Assembly: GCA_964480475.1 (NCBI GenBank)
Contig: CAYZPW010000069.1
Span: forward strand, 1 to 20,304
From: CAYZPW01 sp964480475
GTDB lineage: Bacteria > B130-G9
Direction of reading: 5' to 3'
Length of the DNA stretch: 20,304 nt
Positions 8,154 through 15,220 of this stretch are shown piece after piece. The position numbers and the translations under genes were made by a program. The notes beneath the pieces are model-generated. The model was given only the letters and a program-made list of their open reading frames with translations. It had not been told where the DNA came from and did no database searches. Positions within the stretch are counted from its first letter, which is position 1; the number at the start of each line of letters is the position of its first letter.

Positions 8154-8681
8154 CTATTCCGGCAGGTCGTATAGCGGCTTGATATCGCTCTCTTTCTGGA
8201 TGACAAGGCAGCCCGCCATCATATCGTGAAGCGCCTGCTTGCGCTCAGTGAATCCCCCCATCATGAATCCGATCATGAGGATTATGTTGGAGATTATTTT
8301 CCCGAAATACCTGCCGGTAGCACGGAGAAATGAGACCCTGTCACCATCCAAATCGGTAACGATGCTGCCCATAGCCAATTTGCCAAGCGTAGCCTGAAGC
8401 GAAGAGCTCTCCATCAAAGCATAATACAGCCAGCCGGCGAGAACGAAGAGTAGATTGGACAGGAGAATCCGAGGCATGAAAGAAGACAGCAGCTCCGCCA
8501 TGGCCCGGGCAGCCTCCTCCTCATCCATGTTCTGGATGCTCTCAGGCGAGAATATGGTGAAGAAGTCGCTGAACATTGTCGGAAAGATAAACAAGAACAC
8601 CAGAGCGTAAAGCGGGACCGTCAGAACGAATCCATCGATGATCACCGCGACAAAACGGCGCCAAAAGCCGGAAAAGATCAT
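8154..8681 (-). CDS. RDD-family inner-membrane protein
   Basis: The 175-residue protein shows the RDD signature: GFWRRF with the paired Arg (residues 8-9), Asp16 inside the first membrane helix (VAVIIDGFVL), a second helix near 74-90 (LLFVLAGWLYYALM), then the conserved ATLGKLAMGSIVTDLDG, RATGRYFGKIIS and ERKQALHDMMAGCLVIQK. A further helix lies near 131-146. An unusual acidic loop, SPESIQNMDEEEAARAM, sits between helix 1 and helix 2. RDD proteins are small multi-pass membrane proteins; some have been linked to ion transport, but most have no known role, so none is assigned. The gene is divergent from the glycosyltransferase pair and upstream of the FN3 gene. Confidence 0.95.
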   Translation of the reverse strand: MIFSGFWRRFVAVIIDGFVLTVPLYALVFLFIFPTMFSDFFTIFSPESIQNMDEEEAARAMAELLSSFMPRILLSNLLFVLAGWLYYALMESSSLQATLGKLAMGSIVTDLDGDRVSFLRATGRYFGKIISNIILMIGFMMGGFTERKQALHDMMAGCLVIQKESDIKPLYDLPE

Positions 8682-8856
8682 CCTAGCGCCCTCACTTGAC
8701 TAACATATATGCGCAACGCGAAACAGCAAGTCCATCGGTATCCCACAGAGCTTTGGCTGGCCCCAAACGGCGGCCTTGCCCAAGTCCTTTGACTCTTCGT
8801 ATGCCCCGCGATTTTCTAAACGGTCCATTTGCCAGACGACCCCCAACGCAATTAGG

Positions 8857-8886
8857 TTGAGAGCATAGCATCTCCTTATGTATGAT
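8857..8886 (+). promoter_or_regulatory. Candidate promoter placing the start site on the GT2 ATG
   Basis: TTGAGA (8857-8862, 5 of 6) and TATGAT (8881-8886, 5 of 6) are 18 bp apart. Transcription would begin about 6-8 bp after the -10 box, at or next to the ATG at 8893, which would make the mRNA leaderless. No Shine-Dalgarno sequence is seen before that ATG. Confidence 0.4.
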
Positions 8887-8892
8887 ATTGCT

Positions 8893-9657
8893 ATGCCAAA
8901 TGCAAGACTTACTGCAATCGTCCCAACGTTCAACGAGGAGGCCAATATCCAGGATTGCCTGGAACGCTTGACGTTTGCCGATGAAATACTCGTTGCTGAT
9001 AGCTTTAGCACGGACAGGACGCTCGAGATCGCCCGCGGGTTCAACGCAAGAATCATTCAGAGGGAATACAGCTACTCCGCGTCGCAGAAGAACTGGGCCA
9101 TCCCACAGGCGAGACACGAATGGATACTTGTCTGTGACGCCGATGAGCGCGTGACGGACGAGCTGAAGCGCGAGGTGAAAGGAGTGCTTTCCGGTGGGGC
9201 AAAACACGTCGGCTACTCAATGCCCAGGGCGAACTACTTCTTAGGAAAGCGCATCCGACACTGCGGATGGTCGCCCGAGCGGGACAGGAACGTTCGGCTT
9301 TTTATGCGTGACAATAGCAGATATGAGGACAAGGAGGTTCACGCCGACGTGATCTGCGGAGGTTCCGTTGGCCGCCTCAATTCGCCCCTTGTGCATCACA
9401 GCTTCCGCACGTTTGAGCAATACATCTCTAAAATGAACCGCTACACCACTTGGGCTGCGAAGGACCTTGTGAACACTGGAAGGAGTGTGAGCATCCTTGA
9501 CCTGATTTTCAGACCGCCAATGACTTTTTTGAAAATGTATTTTCTTCAGGCGGGCTTCCTAGATGGCATCCACGGCCTCATTCTCAGTTCGGCCTCGTCG
9601 TTCTATACGTTCACCAAATATGTGAAGGCATGGCTCCTGTGCCGAGCCGCCGACTGA
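8893..9657 (+). CDS. Family 2 glycosyltransferase (WaaE/KdtX-like)
   Basis: A GT-A fold enzyme of 254 residues from the ATG at 8893; an in-frame ATG at 8878 would add five residues but overlaps the best promoter candidate. The N-terminus TAIVPTFNEEANIQDCLE (7-24) is the nucleotide-sugar binding start of GT2. FADEILVADSFSTDRT (28-43) and the metal-binding DADE (82-85) follow, then WSPERDRNVRLF and VHHSFRTFEQYISKMNRYT, which mark the subgroup related to LPS inner-core transferases of the WaaE/KdtX type. A hydrophobic C-terminal part (FLKMYFLQAGFLDG onward) suits membrane attachment. It probably adds a hexose to an envelope glycan; donor and acceptor are not readable. The next glycosyltransferase starts 43 bp downstream. 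Confidence 0.94.
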   Translation: MPNARLTAIVPTFNEEANIQDCLERLTFADEILVADSFSTDRTLEIARGFNARIIQREYSYSASQKNWAIPQARHEWILVCDADERVTDELKREVKGVLSGGAKHVGYSMPRANYFLGKRIRHCGWSPERDRNVRLFMRDNSRYEDKEVHADVICGGSVGRLNSPLVHHSFRTFEQYISKMNRYTTWAAKDLVNTGRSVSILDLIFRPPMTFLKMYFLQAGFLDGIHGLILSSASSFYTFTKYVKAWLLCRAAD

Positions 9658-9700
9658 TGCAGCGCAGACCCATTTCTCCTGAACTGCCTTTCCCGCGAAA

Positions 9701-10819
9701 TTGAATCCGTTATCCATCCTCCAGATAGATTCGGCGGCCGGTTTCGGAGGCGGCGAGCAAGTGTTCATCGATCTGTGTCGAGGGCTCAAGGCTCAAGGTC
9801 ACCTAATCGGCGCGGTCGTCAGGAGAGGCAGCTCGCTCCAGAGTGCTCTTCGCAACGCGAACATCGAGATCGCGATGTCTCGAAAACGCGGCGGTGCGGG
9901 CTTGTTCTCGGCCAGAAGACTGGCCAACATAATCGACGCTGATGGCTGGCAGCTAGTCAACGCGCATACTCCGCCGGACTACATTTTCGCAGCGCTGGCC
10001 AGGCGCCTATCGTCGTCGAAGCCCAAGCTGGTGCTTACCCGCCACATCCTGCTGCCGCTGGGTAACTCGCTCTTCCACAAGTGGACGCTCGGCTCAGCTG
10101 ACGCATTCATTGCCGTGTCCGACGCCGTCAAGGAGACGCTCACCAAGCACCCATCCATCGACGCGAGCAAGGTCAAAACGATATGGAACGGGATCGACAC
10201 GGAGAGGTTCGTCCCCCAGGGCACGAGGTCGCTGCGAGAGCAGCTTGCCGTTGGAGGAAACGAACGTCTAGTCGGAATCCTGGGCGATGTATCGCCGCAC
10301 AAGGGACAGGAGGTCTTCGTGAAGGCGGCGCTTTTGCTTCTGCAAGGCGGACACGCGGCGAAGTTCGTTGTGGCTGGCCCAACGAGACCCAAGAACAGGC
10401 CATACCTGCGGCGCCTCCGTTCAATGGTGAGGGATTCAGGTCGGTCATCCGAGATACTTTTTGTTGGCCGCATCTCGGACATGCCGGACGCGATGCGCTC
10501 GCTCGACGTTATGGCGCTAGCTTCCGAGGCGGAGCCATTTGGCCTTGTAACAGTTGAGGCGATGGCTTGCGGGTGTGCAGTTGTAGCAACGCGCTCTGGC
10601 GCATCAAGTGAGATTATAACAAACGGGCGGGACGGGATGCTCTTCGAGCCCGGCTCGCACGAAGCGTTGGCCAACGCCTTAAGGGATGTGCTCGACGACG
10701 AAGTGGCCAGGACGAGGCTTTGCGAGCACGCTAGAGAGACGGCCCTTCAGAACTTCACCCTAAAGCGGAACATCGACGAGATTGAGCGACTGTTCCGCGA
10801 GCTCTGCGATCAAGGCTGA
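9701..10819 (+). CDS. Family 4 glycosyltransferase
   Basis: A GT-B fold enzyme of 372 residues. The N-terminal acceptor domain opens with ILQIDSAAGFGGGEQVF, the glycine loop typical of GT4. VKTIWNGIDTERF (158-170) marks the hinge, GDVSPHKGQEVFVKA (195-209) starts the donor domain, and EPFGLVTVE (278-286) is the E-x7-E catalytic/donor motif, followed by AMACGCAVVATRSG. The start is a TTG; it fits the family because the first strand follows at once, and no upstream in-frame ATG exists. No clear ribosome site is present, but a 15-codon ORF that begins inside the preceding stop (TGATG) ends over this TTG (TTGA), so coupled translation is possible. Likely works with the GT2 enzyme on LPS core or another surface glycan. 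Confidence 0.93.
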   Translation: MNPLSILQIDSAAGFGGGEQVFIDLCRGLKAQGHLIGAVVRRGSSLQSALRNANIEIAMSRKRGGAGLFSARRLANIIDADGWQLVNAHTPPDYIFAALARRLSSSKPKLVLTRHILLPLGNSLFHKWTLGSADAFIAVSDAVKETLTKHPSIDASKVKTIWNGIDTERFVPQGTRSLREQLAVGGNERLVGILGDVSPHKGQEVFVKAALLLLQGGHAAKFVVAGPTRPKNRPYLRRLRSMVRDSGRSSEILFVGRISDMPDAMRSLDVMALASEAEPFGLVTVEAMACGCAVVATRSGASSEIITNGRDGMLFEPGSHEALANALRDVLDDEVARTRLCEHARETALQNFTLKRNIDEIERLFRELCDQG

Positions 10820-10846
10820 CTGCCTCGATAAAATGACCGGAGCCTC

Positions 10847-10880
10847 TTCAGCCGACGTAGCCGGGGCTACTATGGCGAAG
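10847..10880. repeat. Dispersed palindromic repeat, copy 1
   Basis: An imperfect palindrome: TTCAGCCGACGTAGCC, GG, then GGCTACTATGGCGAAG. The centre GTAGCC / GGCTAC is a perfect 6-bp stem. It fills the gap between the convergent GT4 and tatA genes, where it could act as a two-way hairpin, though there is no T run. Confidence 0.75.
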
Positions 10881-10891
10881 TTGGCCGCTAC

Positions 10892-11089
10892 TCAGTCTTC
10901 AAGAGGTTCTTCAGGTTCTTTCTCGCCGTCCTGCTTCTCGGTCTTCTCGTCCTTGCCGGTCGAGCCGTCTTTGAACTCCTTGATCCCCTTACCAAGGGCC
11001 TTTCCGATGCCGGGCAGCTTCCCGGCGCCGAAAATGATCAATACAATAACGAGAATGATGATAAGCTCAGTCGGCCCCGGCGTCCACAT
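10892..11089 (-). CDS. tatA: Twin-arginine translocase subunit TatA
   Basis: A 65-residue protein with all TatA/E features: a short N-terminal periplasmic piece with GPTELIII, one membrane helix (about 6-21), the FGAGKLPGIGKALG hinge and start of the amphipathic helix (20-33), GIKEFKDG, then a highly charged tail rich in Glu and Lys. TatA multimers form the passage through which folded proteins with a twin-arginine signal leave the cytoplasm. AGAGGA lies 8 bp before the ATG. No tatC or tatB is in the window, so the rest of the system must be elsewhere. The gene is last in the - strand run, 54 bp after the YwgA-like gene. Confidence 0.95.
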   Translation of the reverse strand: MWTPGPTELIIILVIVLIIFGAGKLPGIGKALGKGIKEFKDGSTGKDEKTEKQDGEKEPEEPLED

Positions 11090-11143
11090 CGCTTCTGTCC
11101 TCTACGTTAATCCCTTTCTGAGGTTTCTAAGAAACATCGGCGC

Positions 11144-11698
11144 TTAGTCGGCCTTCACAAATCCAAGCTTATCAAGTATGCGGACGGCAACATCAATGTC
11201 CCGCTGCGGAATGTGCCAGCCGACATCCTTTGCCTTTTCTCTGATCTCGGCGCGCGTCAGCGGTCCGCTCTTGCCGAGAAGATAATGGACCTTTGCGGCG
11301 AACGAGAGGTTCATGTAGTCGTCGGCTCCCCGCACGGCGCGAAGCTTCTCTACGAATTCTGCTATCTTCTGGCTATCCTTGGGATTATTCTGTTCGAGCC
11401 ATCTCGCCAGTTCTTTGCCATGCTTGTTGAGCTTGAAGTCGCATCTGTGCATTTCGAATCCTCGCTGGTCCTCTCGCCCTAGATACTCTCGGCTCATGTC
11501 AACGAAACCGATACCCTCCAGCTGGTCCATTCCGCTTCCTACTTGGTCCGAGTACGGCCCGTAGAAATGGGGCCTGTAACCAAGGTCTATTCGGAGAAAC
11601 TTAGCAAGAAAATACATCTCTTTTTGCATTCTCGTCTTGCCTTGAATCTCCCCGCCGGACTTATCCAAGAGCACGGCGATAATATGTCTGGTTTTCAT
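11144..11698 (-). CDS. YwgA-like protein, predicted winged-helix regions
   Basis: A 184-residue soluble protein. The N-terminal part (residues 1-70) has TRMQKEMYFLAKFL and HFYGPYSDQV, which resemble the (L)QKxxYF and YGPYS pattern of YwgA-like and Panacea/DUF4065-type proteins, a fold related to winged helices. The C-terminal part (LTRAEIREKAKDVGW to LDKLGFV, about 146-182) looks like a second helix-turn-helix/winged helix. Its ATG overlaps the stop of the HD phosphohydrolase by ATGA, so the two are made together. The same pairing, ywfO-ywgA, is known in Bacillus, which supports the call. Function is unknown; a DNA-binding or partner-protein role is inference. Confidence 0.6.
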   Translation of the reverse strand: MKTRHIIAVLLDKSGGEIQGKTRMQKEMYFLAKFLRIDLGYRPHFYGPYSDQVGSGMDQLEGIGFVDMSREYLGREDQRGFEMHRCDFKLNKHGKELARWLEQNNPKDSQKIAEFVEKLRAVRGADDYMNLSFAAKVHYLLGKSGPLTRAEIREKAKDVGWHIPQRDIDVAVRILDKLGFVKAD

Positions 11699-13071
11699 TC
11701 ATCCTCCTCTTCCCTTCCCTTATCCTGAAGTAATCCCGGTATGGCTTTTTTCAAACCATCCAGGCGTCTCTCCTTGTCCCGACCTTTGTGCTCAAATCGG
11801 GCATACACTTCCAGGAACTGATCCTTGACTGATTCGTTGATTGACCTGAATATAGCCGATTCCTCCTCGAATCGCCTACTTGATTCCCATCTACTTTCAA
11901 CCTGTAATTCACCCTCGGATGAGAGAAACATCTGTTTGGCAGATTCGATGGTCAAACAATTGAGGATCACATATTCAGAGGGGCACCCGAGCTCTGGAAG
12001 GCGCGAAATCTCATGCTCTAATTCATGCCTCAGCTTCGTTTCCTCTGGAGATGAAATCTCAGAAAGCCTATCTCGAAACCGGCTCGTGATATTATCCATG
12101 TCCCTCAGATTCGCATGAAATACCATTTTGAATAAGCGCCTTTCATGCAGCCGTTTGAAGATCTTCTGACATCTGCCTTTCCTATCATCATTGACAATAC
12201 TATCAATCACTCTGCTGTCATGCCATTGCAGATAATTGCGAAGATAACCCTCCGTCTCCTCATAGCGATAGAGCCGGCTCAAGAAATCGATGCCCTCATT
12301 CAGCCCAAGCTCGACGGCCCTGGCGATCATCGCGTCACAAATACTTCGGACCCTGTGCATGTAAACCTGCGTTGTCATGAAGTACTTCGCTAGGATAAAT
12401 TGCTCGATCGTGTTCACGCAGTCTTGCTTGATCGCCAAATGAAGATCATTCTCCTCCTTATTCTCATAGAAGCTCAAGCTGTCCAGCATTCTGTCCAGAT
12501 CGAAGACACCATACTTGACGCCGCAGAAATGGCTGTCGCGAAGAAGGTAGTCCATCCTGTCCGCGTCAACACCGCCAGAGAGTATTTCCCTCATGATAGT
12601 GAAGGGTGGATTGATGCCGGTAAGAAGAGATATGATCCCCGTTCGCTCCTTCGCGCTAAGTACTCTCTGGAGCTCTTCGTCAGCGTTAGCTTCAAGAATC
12701 TTTGCAGCGATCTTCTCATGGGGGCGGGCCTTGCCCGGAGGCAGAGTGTCGCTACTGAGACGCTCAAGAGTAACGTCTGACACGTGGGAGAATGGCCCAT
12801 GCCCAATGTCATGAAGCAAAGCGGCAAACCTGACCAACTGGCTTTTGTCTTCGTTCTTGGCCAGAGGTGGTATCTTATGAGCCATTCTGGAGGCGATGTG
12901 GAACACGCCAAGAGAATGCTCGAACCTCGTGTGGGTTGCACCAGGATACAGAAGATGCGCCATCGCAAGTTGCTTAATTCTGCGCAGCCTCTGCATTACC
13001 GGTGCGTTTATGATCTCAAGTTCCCGATCTCTTGGGTGAATAAATCCCAGAACAGGATCCCTGATTTCCAT
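11695..13071 (-). CDS. HD-domain phosphohydrolase, dNTPase/SAMHD1-like (YwfO family)
   Basis: A 458-residue protein with the opening of the family, IRDPVLGFIHP, then RLRRIKQL, LYPGATHTRFEHSLGV (42-55, His52), the HD pair in LLHDIGHGPFSH (85-96, His87-Asp88) and VDADRMDYLLRDS (168-180), which supplies the last metal ligand. These are the four metal-binding positions of dGTPase/SAMHD1-like HD enzymes, so triphosphohydrolase activity on dNTPs is likely; the exact substrate is unknown. The last 200 residues are helical and charged (a long segment of Arg/Glu-rich repeats) and probably form the oligomer or regulatory region. A possible promoter with an inverted repeat lies 40-90 bp upstream, which suggests this gene and its YwgA-like partner can be transcribed apart from the flagellar genes. 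Confidence 0.9.
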   Translation of the reverse strand: MEIRDPVLGFIHPRDRELEIINAPVMQRLRRIKQLAMAHLLYPGATHTRFEHSLGVFHIASRMAHKIPPLAKNEDKSQLVRFAALLHDIGHGPFSHVSDVTLERLSSDTLPPGKARPHEKIAAKILEANADEELQRVLSAKERTGIISLLTGINPPFTIMREILSGGVDADRMDYLLRDSHFCGVKYGVFDLDRMLDSLSFYENKEENDLHLAIKQDCVNTIEQFILAKYFMTTQVYMHRVRSICDAMIARAVELGLNEGIDFLSRLYRYEETEGYLRNYLQWHDSRVIDSIVNDDRKGRCQKIFKRLHERRLFKMVFHANLRDMDNITSRFRDRLSEISSPEETKLRHELEHEISRLPELGCPSEYVILNCLTIESAKQMFLSSEGELQVESRWESSRRFEEESAIFRSINESVKDQFLEVYARFEHKGRDKERRLDGLKKAIPGLLQDKGREEEDE

Positions 13072-13110
13072 TGCCCTCTTCTCTCCGTCCCTGCAACAGC
13101 ATTAACGAAT

Positions 13111-13161
13111 AGACTATCAGGGGAAGCTCCGATTCGTCAACATATTGTGCTGCACGAATCG
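13111..13161 (-). promoter_or_regulatory. Candidate promoter with operator-like inverted repeat
   Basis: A perfect 8-bp inverted repeat, CGATTCGT (13130-13137) and ACGAATCG (13154-13161), has a 16-bp centre. On the - strand TTGACG (13140-13135) overlaps its promoter-proximal arm, with a weak TAGTCT (13116-13111) 18 bp on. The site lies 59-90 bp before the HD gene start. Half-sites centred 24 bp apart suit a dimeric regulator; none is identified. Confidence 0.35.
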
Positions 13162-13204
13162 CGCAGCTCAATTAGTTGTATGAGAAGCCGATTGGGAGGG
13201 AGAC

Positions 13205-15115
13205 CTACCTGAAGAACTTGCCGAGGGCCTCGATGTCGTGGGTGATGGGGCAAGGCGGGAGGCTTTGCAGGAACTTGCGCCCGTAGGATTTTAGCAGAAT
13301 CCGCCCGTCAAGTATCGAGAGAACGCCCCGGTCGGTCTTAGTTCTGATCAGCCGACCAAAGCCCTGCTTCAACGCGATTACTGCCTGCGGAACCTGAAAC
13401 TCATAGAACGGATTGCCATTTTCGGACCGTATCCGCTCGATACGCGCCTCAATAATTGGGTCGCTCGGAACGGCGAACGGCAGCTTATCGACTATGACGC
13501 AGCTCAGCGCCTCGCCCTGCACGTCAACGCCTTGCCAGAAGCTCGCGGCCGCAAAAAGAACCGAGCTGACGTCTCGGCGGAAACTCTCGAGCAACGCGGC
13601 GTTCGGCATCTCCCCTTGAATGAGGCAGCGCTGGTCGATCTTGTCGCTGACTATCTCGTGCAAGGCGTTCATGTTGGCATTGCTGGTGCAGAGAACGAAG
13701 GCCTTGCCGCTGCTTTTCTCGACTATCTTGACAATCTCGGCTGCCGCCTTCTCGACAAACAGAGGATGGCCGGGCAGCGGCAGGTGCCTCGGGATGTAAA
13801 GCAGCGCTTGCCTGTGATAGTGAAAGCTAGGCTTGAGCAACAGTTCCAAAGGCTCCGGCGTGCCCAGGCGGCTCTTGATGTATTTGAACGAGCGCTCCGA
13901 CGAGAGCGTGGCGGAGGTCAATATCACGGTTGGCACTTTCGCAAAGACATGCTTCGCAAGCGTATCCGCGAGGCAGATCGGTGTCGCCTTGAGCTGCACG
14001 TGGCCGTCCTTTGCCTCCGCCCAATGGACGAGCTCCTCGTCATCGAGATCACACACGGCGTCGATGGACTGCGCCGTCTCTCGGCATCGCTGAGAAAGCG
14101 GCTCAAATACGTCAATCCCGTTTGCCGCAACGTCGGAAAGAGACTTGGCGAGAGTCAAGAGCTGCTTGCATAGCCTATCCCGTACGTCCACAGAAGGTGT
14201 GTCAAACATGTCTTTCCTCAGCCTGAAAGCGCCATCACGCCGCACAGTAAAACGCCCGAAGAAATCCTTGCTTGCCTTCTGAACGTCATGGAGCGTCGAG
14301 GCCAATCCCTCGACCTCGACTTTCTCGAGGCTAATCTGCCTGCTGATCCGGTTCACGAGATCGCCAATCTGCGCCGGACCCACGGAGACACCCAGGAACT
14401 GCGATGCAACCTCTTCGATATTGTGCGCCTCGTCAAAAACCAGGAGTTTGCGTTCCGGCAGCATCGACGTGTCCGCGCCCAATTGAAGCGCGAGATTCGC
14501 GAAGAACAGGTGATGATTGATGACGACGATGTCGGCCCTGTCCGCGGCCTCACGTGCCTTTGCCAGAAAGCAGTCCTTCGAAAAACCACATCTCTGGCCT
14601 GTGCAAAGGTCCCGCTGCGAGCAAACATCAACCCAAACCGCCAGCTTGTCCGGTAAGGCGTGCAGCTCCGAACGGTCGCCGGTCCCCGTTCGTCTGACCC
14701 AGTTCTGTATCTGGCGGAAGTATTTGATCTCACGAGGGAAAACGAACAGCGGCTGCGACTCGAAGTCCCTAAACCTCTTCAGGCAGAGGTAATTGCCTCT
14801 TCCTTTCAAGCACGTTGCGGTAAAACGAGTCCCTGAGGCCTTCCGGAGCAGCGGCAGATCGTGATTGAGCAGCTGCTCCTGAAGCGTCTTGGTTTTGGTT
14901 GAGACGATCGCCTTCTTGCGGCTTGCGATGACCGGGATTAGGTAAGCGAGGCTCTTGCCGATTCCGGTGCCAGCCTCGACGATTAAGTGGCGCTCGGTCT
15001 GAATCGCTTCCCACACGGCCCTGGCCATTTGCGCTTGGTCAGGGCGCTGCTCGAAGTTTTCGATGGTCCTCGCCAGCGGGCCGCCCTTGCCGAAAATCGA
15101 GGCTACGTCAGCCAT
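13205..15115 (-). CDS. dinG: DinG/YoaA-type iron-sulfur DNA helicase
   Basis: A 636-residue superfamily 2 helicase of the XPD-like DinG/YoaA group, which unwinds 5'-3' and acts on repair and replication structures. Motifs: RPDQAQMA (24-31), Walker A EAGTGIGKS (47-55), a Cys cluster for the 4Fe-4S domain (Cys102 or Cys111 in GRGNYLC, then Cys165, 171, 176, 182), INHHLFFANL, Walker B DEAH (228-231), TSATLS (400-405), FWQGVDVQGEAL and QGFGRLIRTKTDRG (584-597). No exonuclease domain is attached. The ATG at 15115 is chosen because GGAGG lies 5 bp upstream; an open frame runs 16 codons further but only through a dispersed repeat. The gene follows fliY by about 105 bp and lies 133 bp before the HD gene, linking repair functions to the flagellar run without an obvious reason. 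Confidence 0.92.
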   Translation of the reverse strand: MADVASIFGKGGPLARTIENFEQRPDQAQMARAVWEAIQTERHLIVEAGTGIGKSLAYLIPVIASRKKAIVSTKTKTLQEQLLNHDLPLLRKASGTRFTATCLKGRGNYLCLKRFRDFESQPLFVFPREIKYFRQIQNWVRRTGTGDRSELHALPDKLAVWVDVCSQRDLCTGQRCGFSKDCFLAKAREAADRADIVVINHHLFFANLALQLGADTSMLPERKLLVFDEAHNIEEVASQFLGVSVGPAQIGDLVNRISRQISLEKVEVEGLASTLHDVQKASKDFFGRFTVRRDGAFRLRKDMFDTPSVDVRDRLCKQLLTLAKSLSDVAANGIDVFEPLSQRCRETAQSIDAVCDLDDEELVHWAEAKDGHVQLKATPICLADTLAKHVFAKVPTVILTSATLSSERSFKYIKSRLGTPEPLELLLKPSFHYHRQALLYIPRHLPLPGHPLFVEKAAAEIVKIVEKSSGKAFVLCTSNANMNALHEIVSDKIDQRCLIQGEMPNAALLESFRRDVSSVLFAAASFWQGVDVQGEALSCVIVDKLPFAVPSDPIIEARIERIRSENGNPFYEFQVPQAVIALKQGFGRLIRTKTDRGVLSILDGRILLKSYGRKFLQSLPPCPITHDIEALGKFFR

Positions 15116-15146
15116 CTCCACCTCCGCTGAAGCTATGGCGGACAAG
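15114..15146 (-). repeat. Dispersed repeat, copy 2, holding the dinG ribosome site
   Basis: On the - strand CTTGTCCGCCATAGC leads to TTCAGCGGAGGTGGAG and the dinG ATG. It matches the copy inside fliY at 30 of 33 positions. The GGAGG in it is the only Shine-Dalgarno sequence for the helicase. Confidence 0.8.
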
Positions 15147-15175
15147 CCCGCCTGCGCTACCAACTCCGCACCAAC

Positions 15176-15220
15176 TTCGCTGAAGCTATGTCGGTCAAGA
15201 AAGCTATCGCGGACAAGCCC
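15176..15220. repeat. Dispersed repeat, two degraded copies after fliY
   Basis: TTCGCTGAAGCTATGTCGG (from 15176) and AAGCTATCGCGGACAAGCCC (15201-15220) are decayed relatives of copy 2, in the same orientation. The last ends on the first base of the fliY stop codon. Confidence 0.65.

Noticed and set aside
8789..8820. A second promoter for GT2, TTGACT with TCTAAA
   Set aside because: The spacing is 20 bp, too long for a standard promoter, and a better pair lies nearer the gene.
8692..9207. Open frames of 118 and 171 codons on the - strand opposite GT2
   Set aside because: They overlap a clear glycosyltransferase and resemble no family; they are antisense shadows.
12929..12943. A stretch GTGGGTTGCACC like the first hairpin at the window start
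   Set aside because: It codes for the conserved GATHT part of the HD phosphohydrolase, lacks the second hairpin and is best explained as chance.
13532..14173. A 213-codon open frame on the + strand within the helicase gene
   Set aside because: It lies fully antisense to conserved helicase motifs; long antisense frames are common at this base composition.
15116..15163. N-terminal extension of the helicase to position 15163
   Set aside because: The extension would be repeat sequence only and has a poorer start than the ATG at 15115 with GGAGG.
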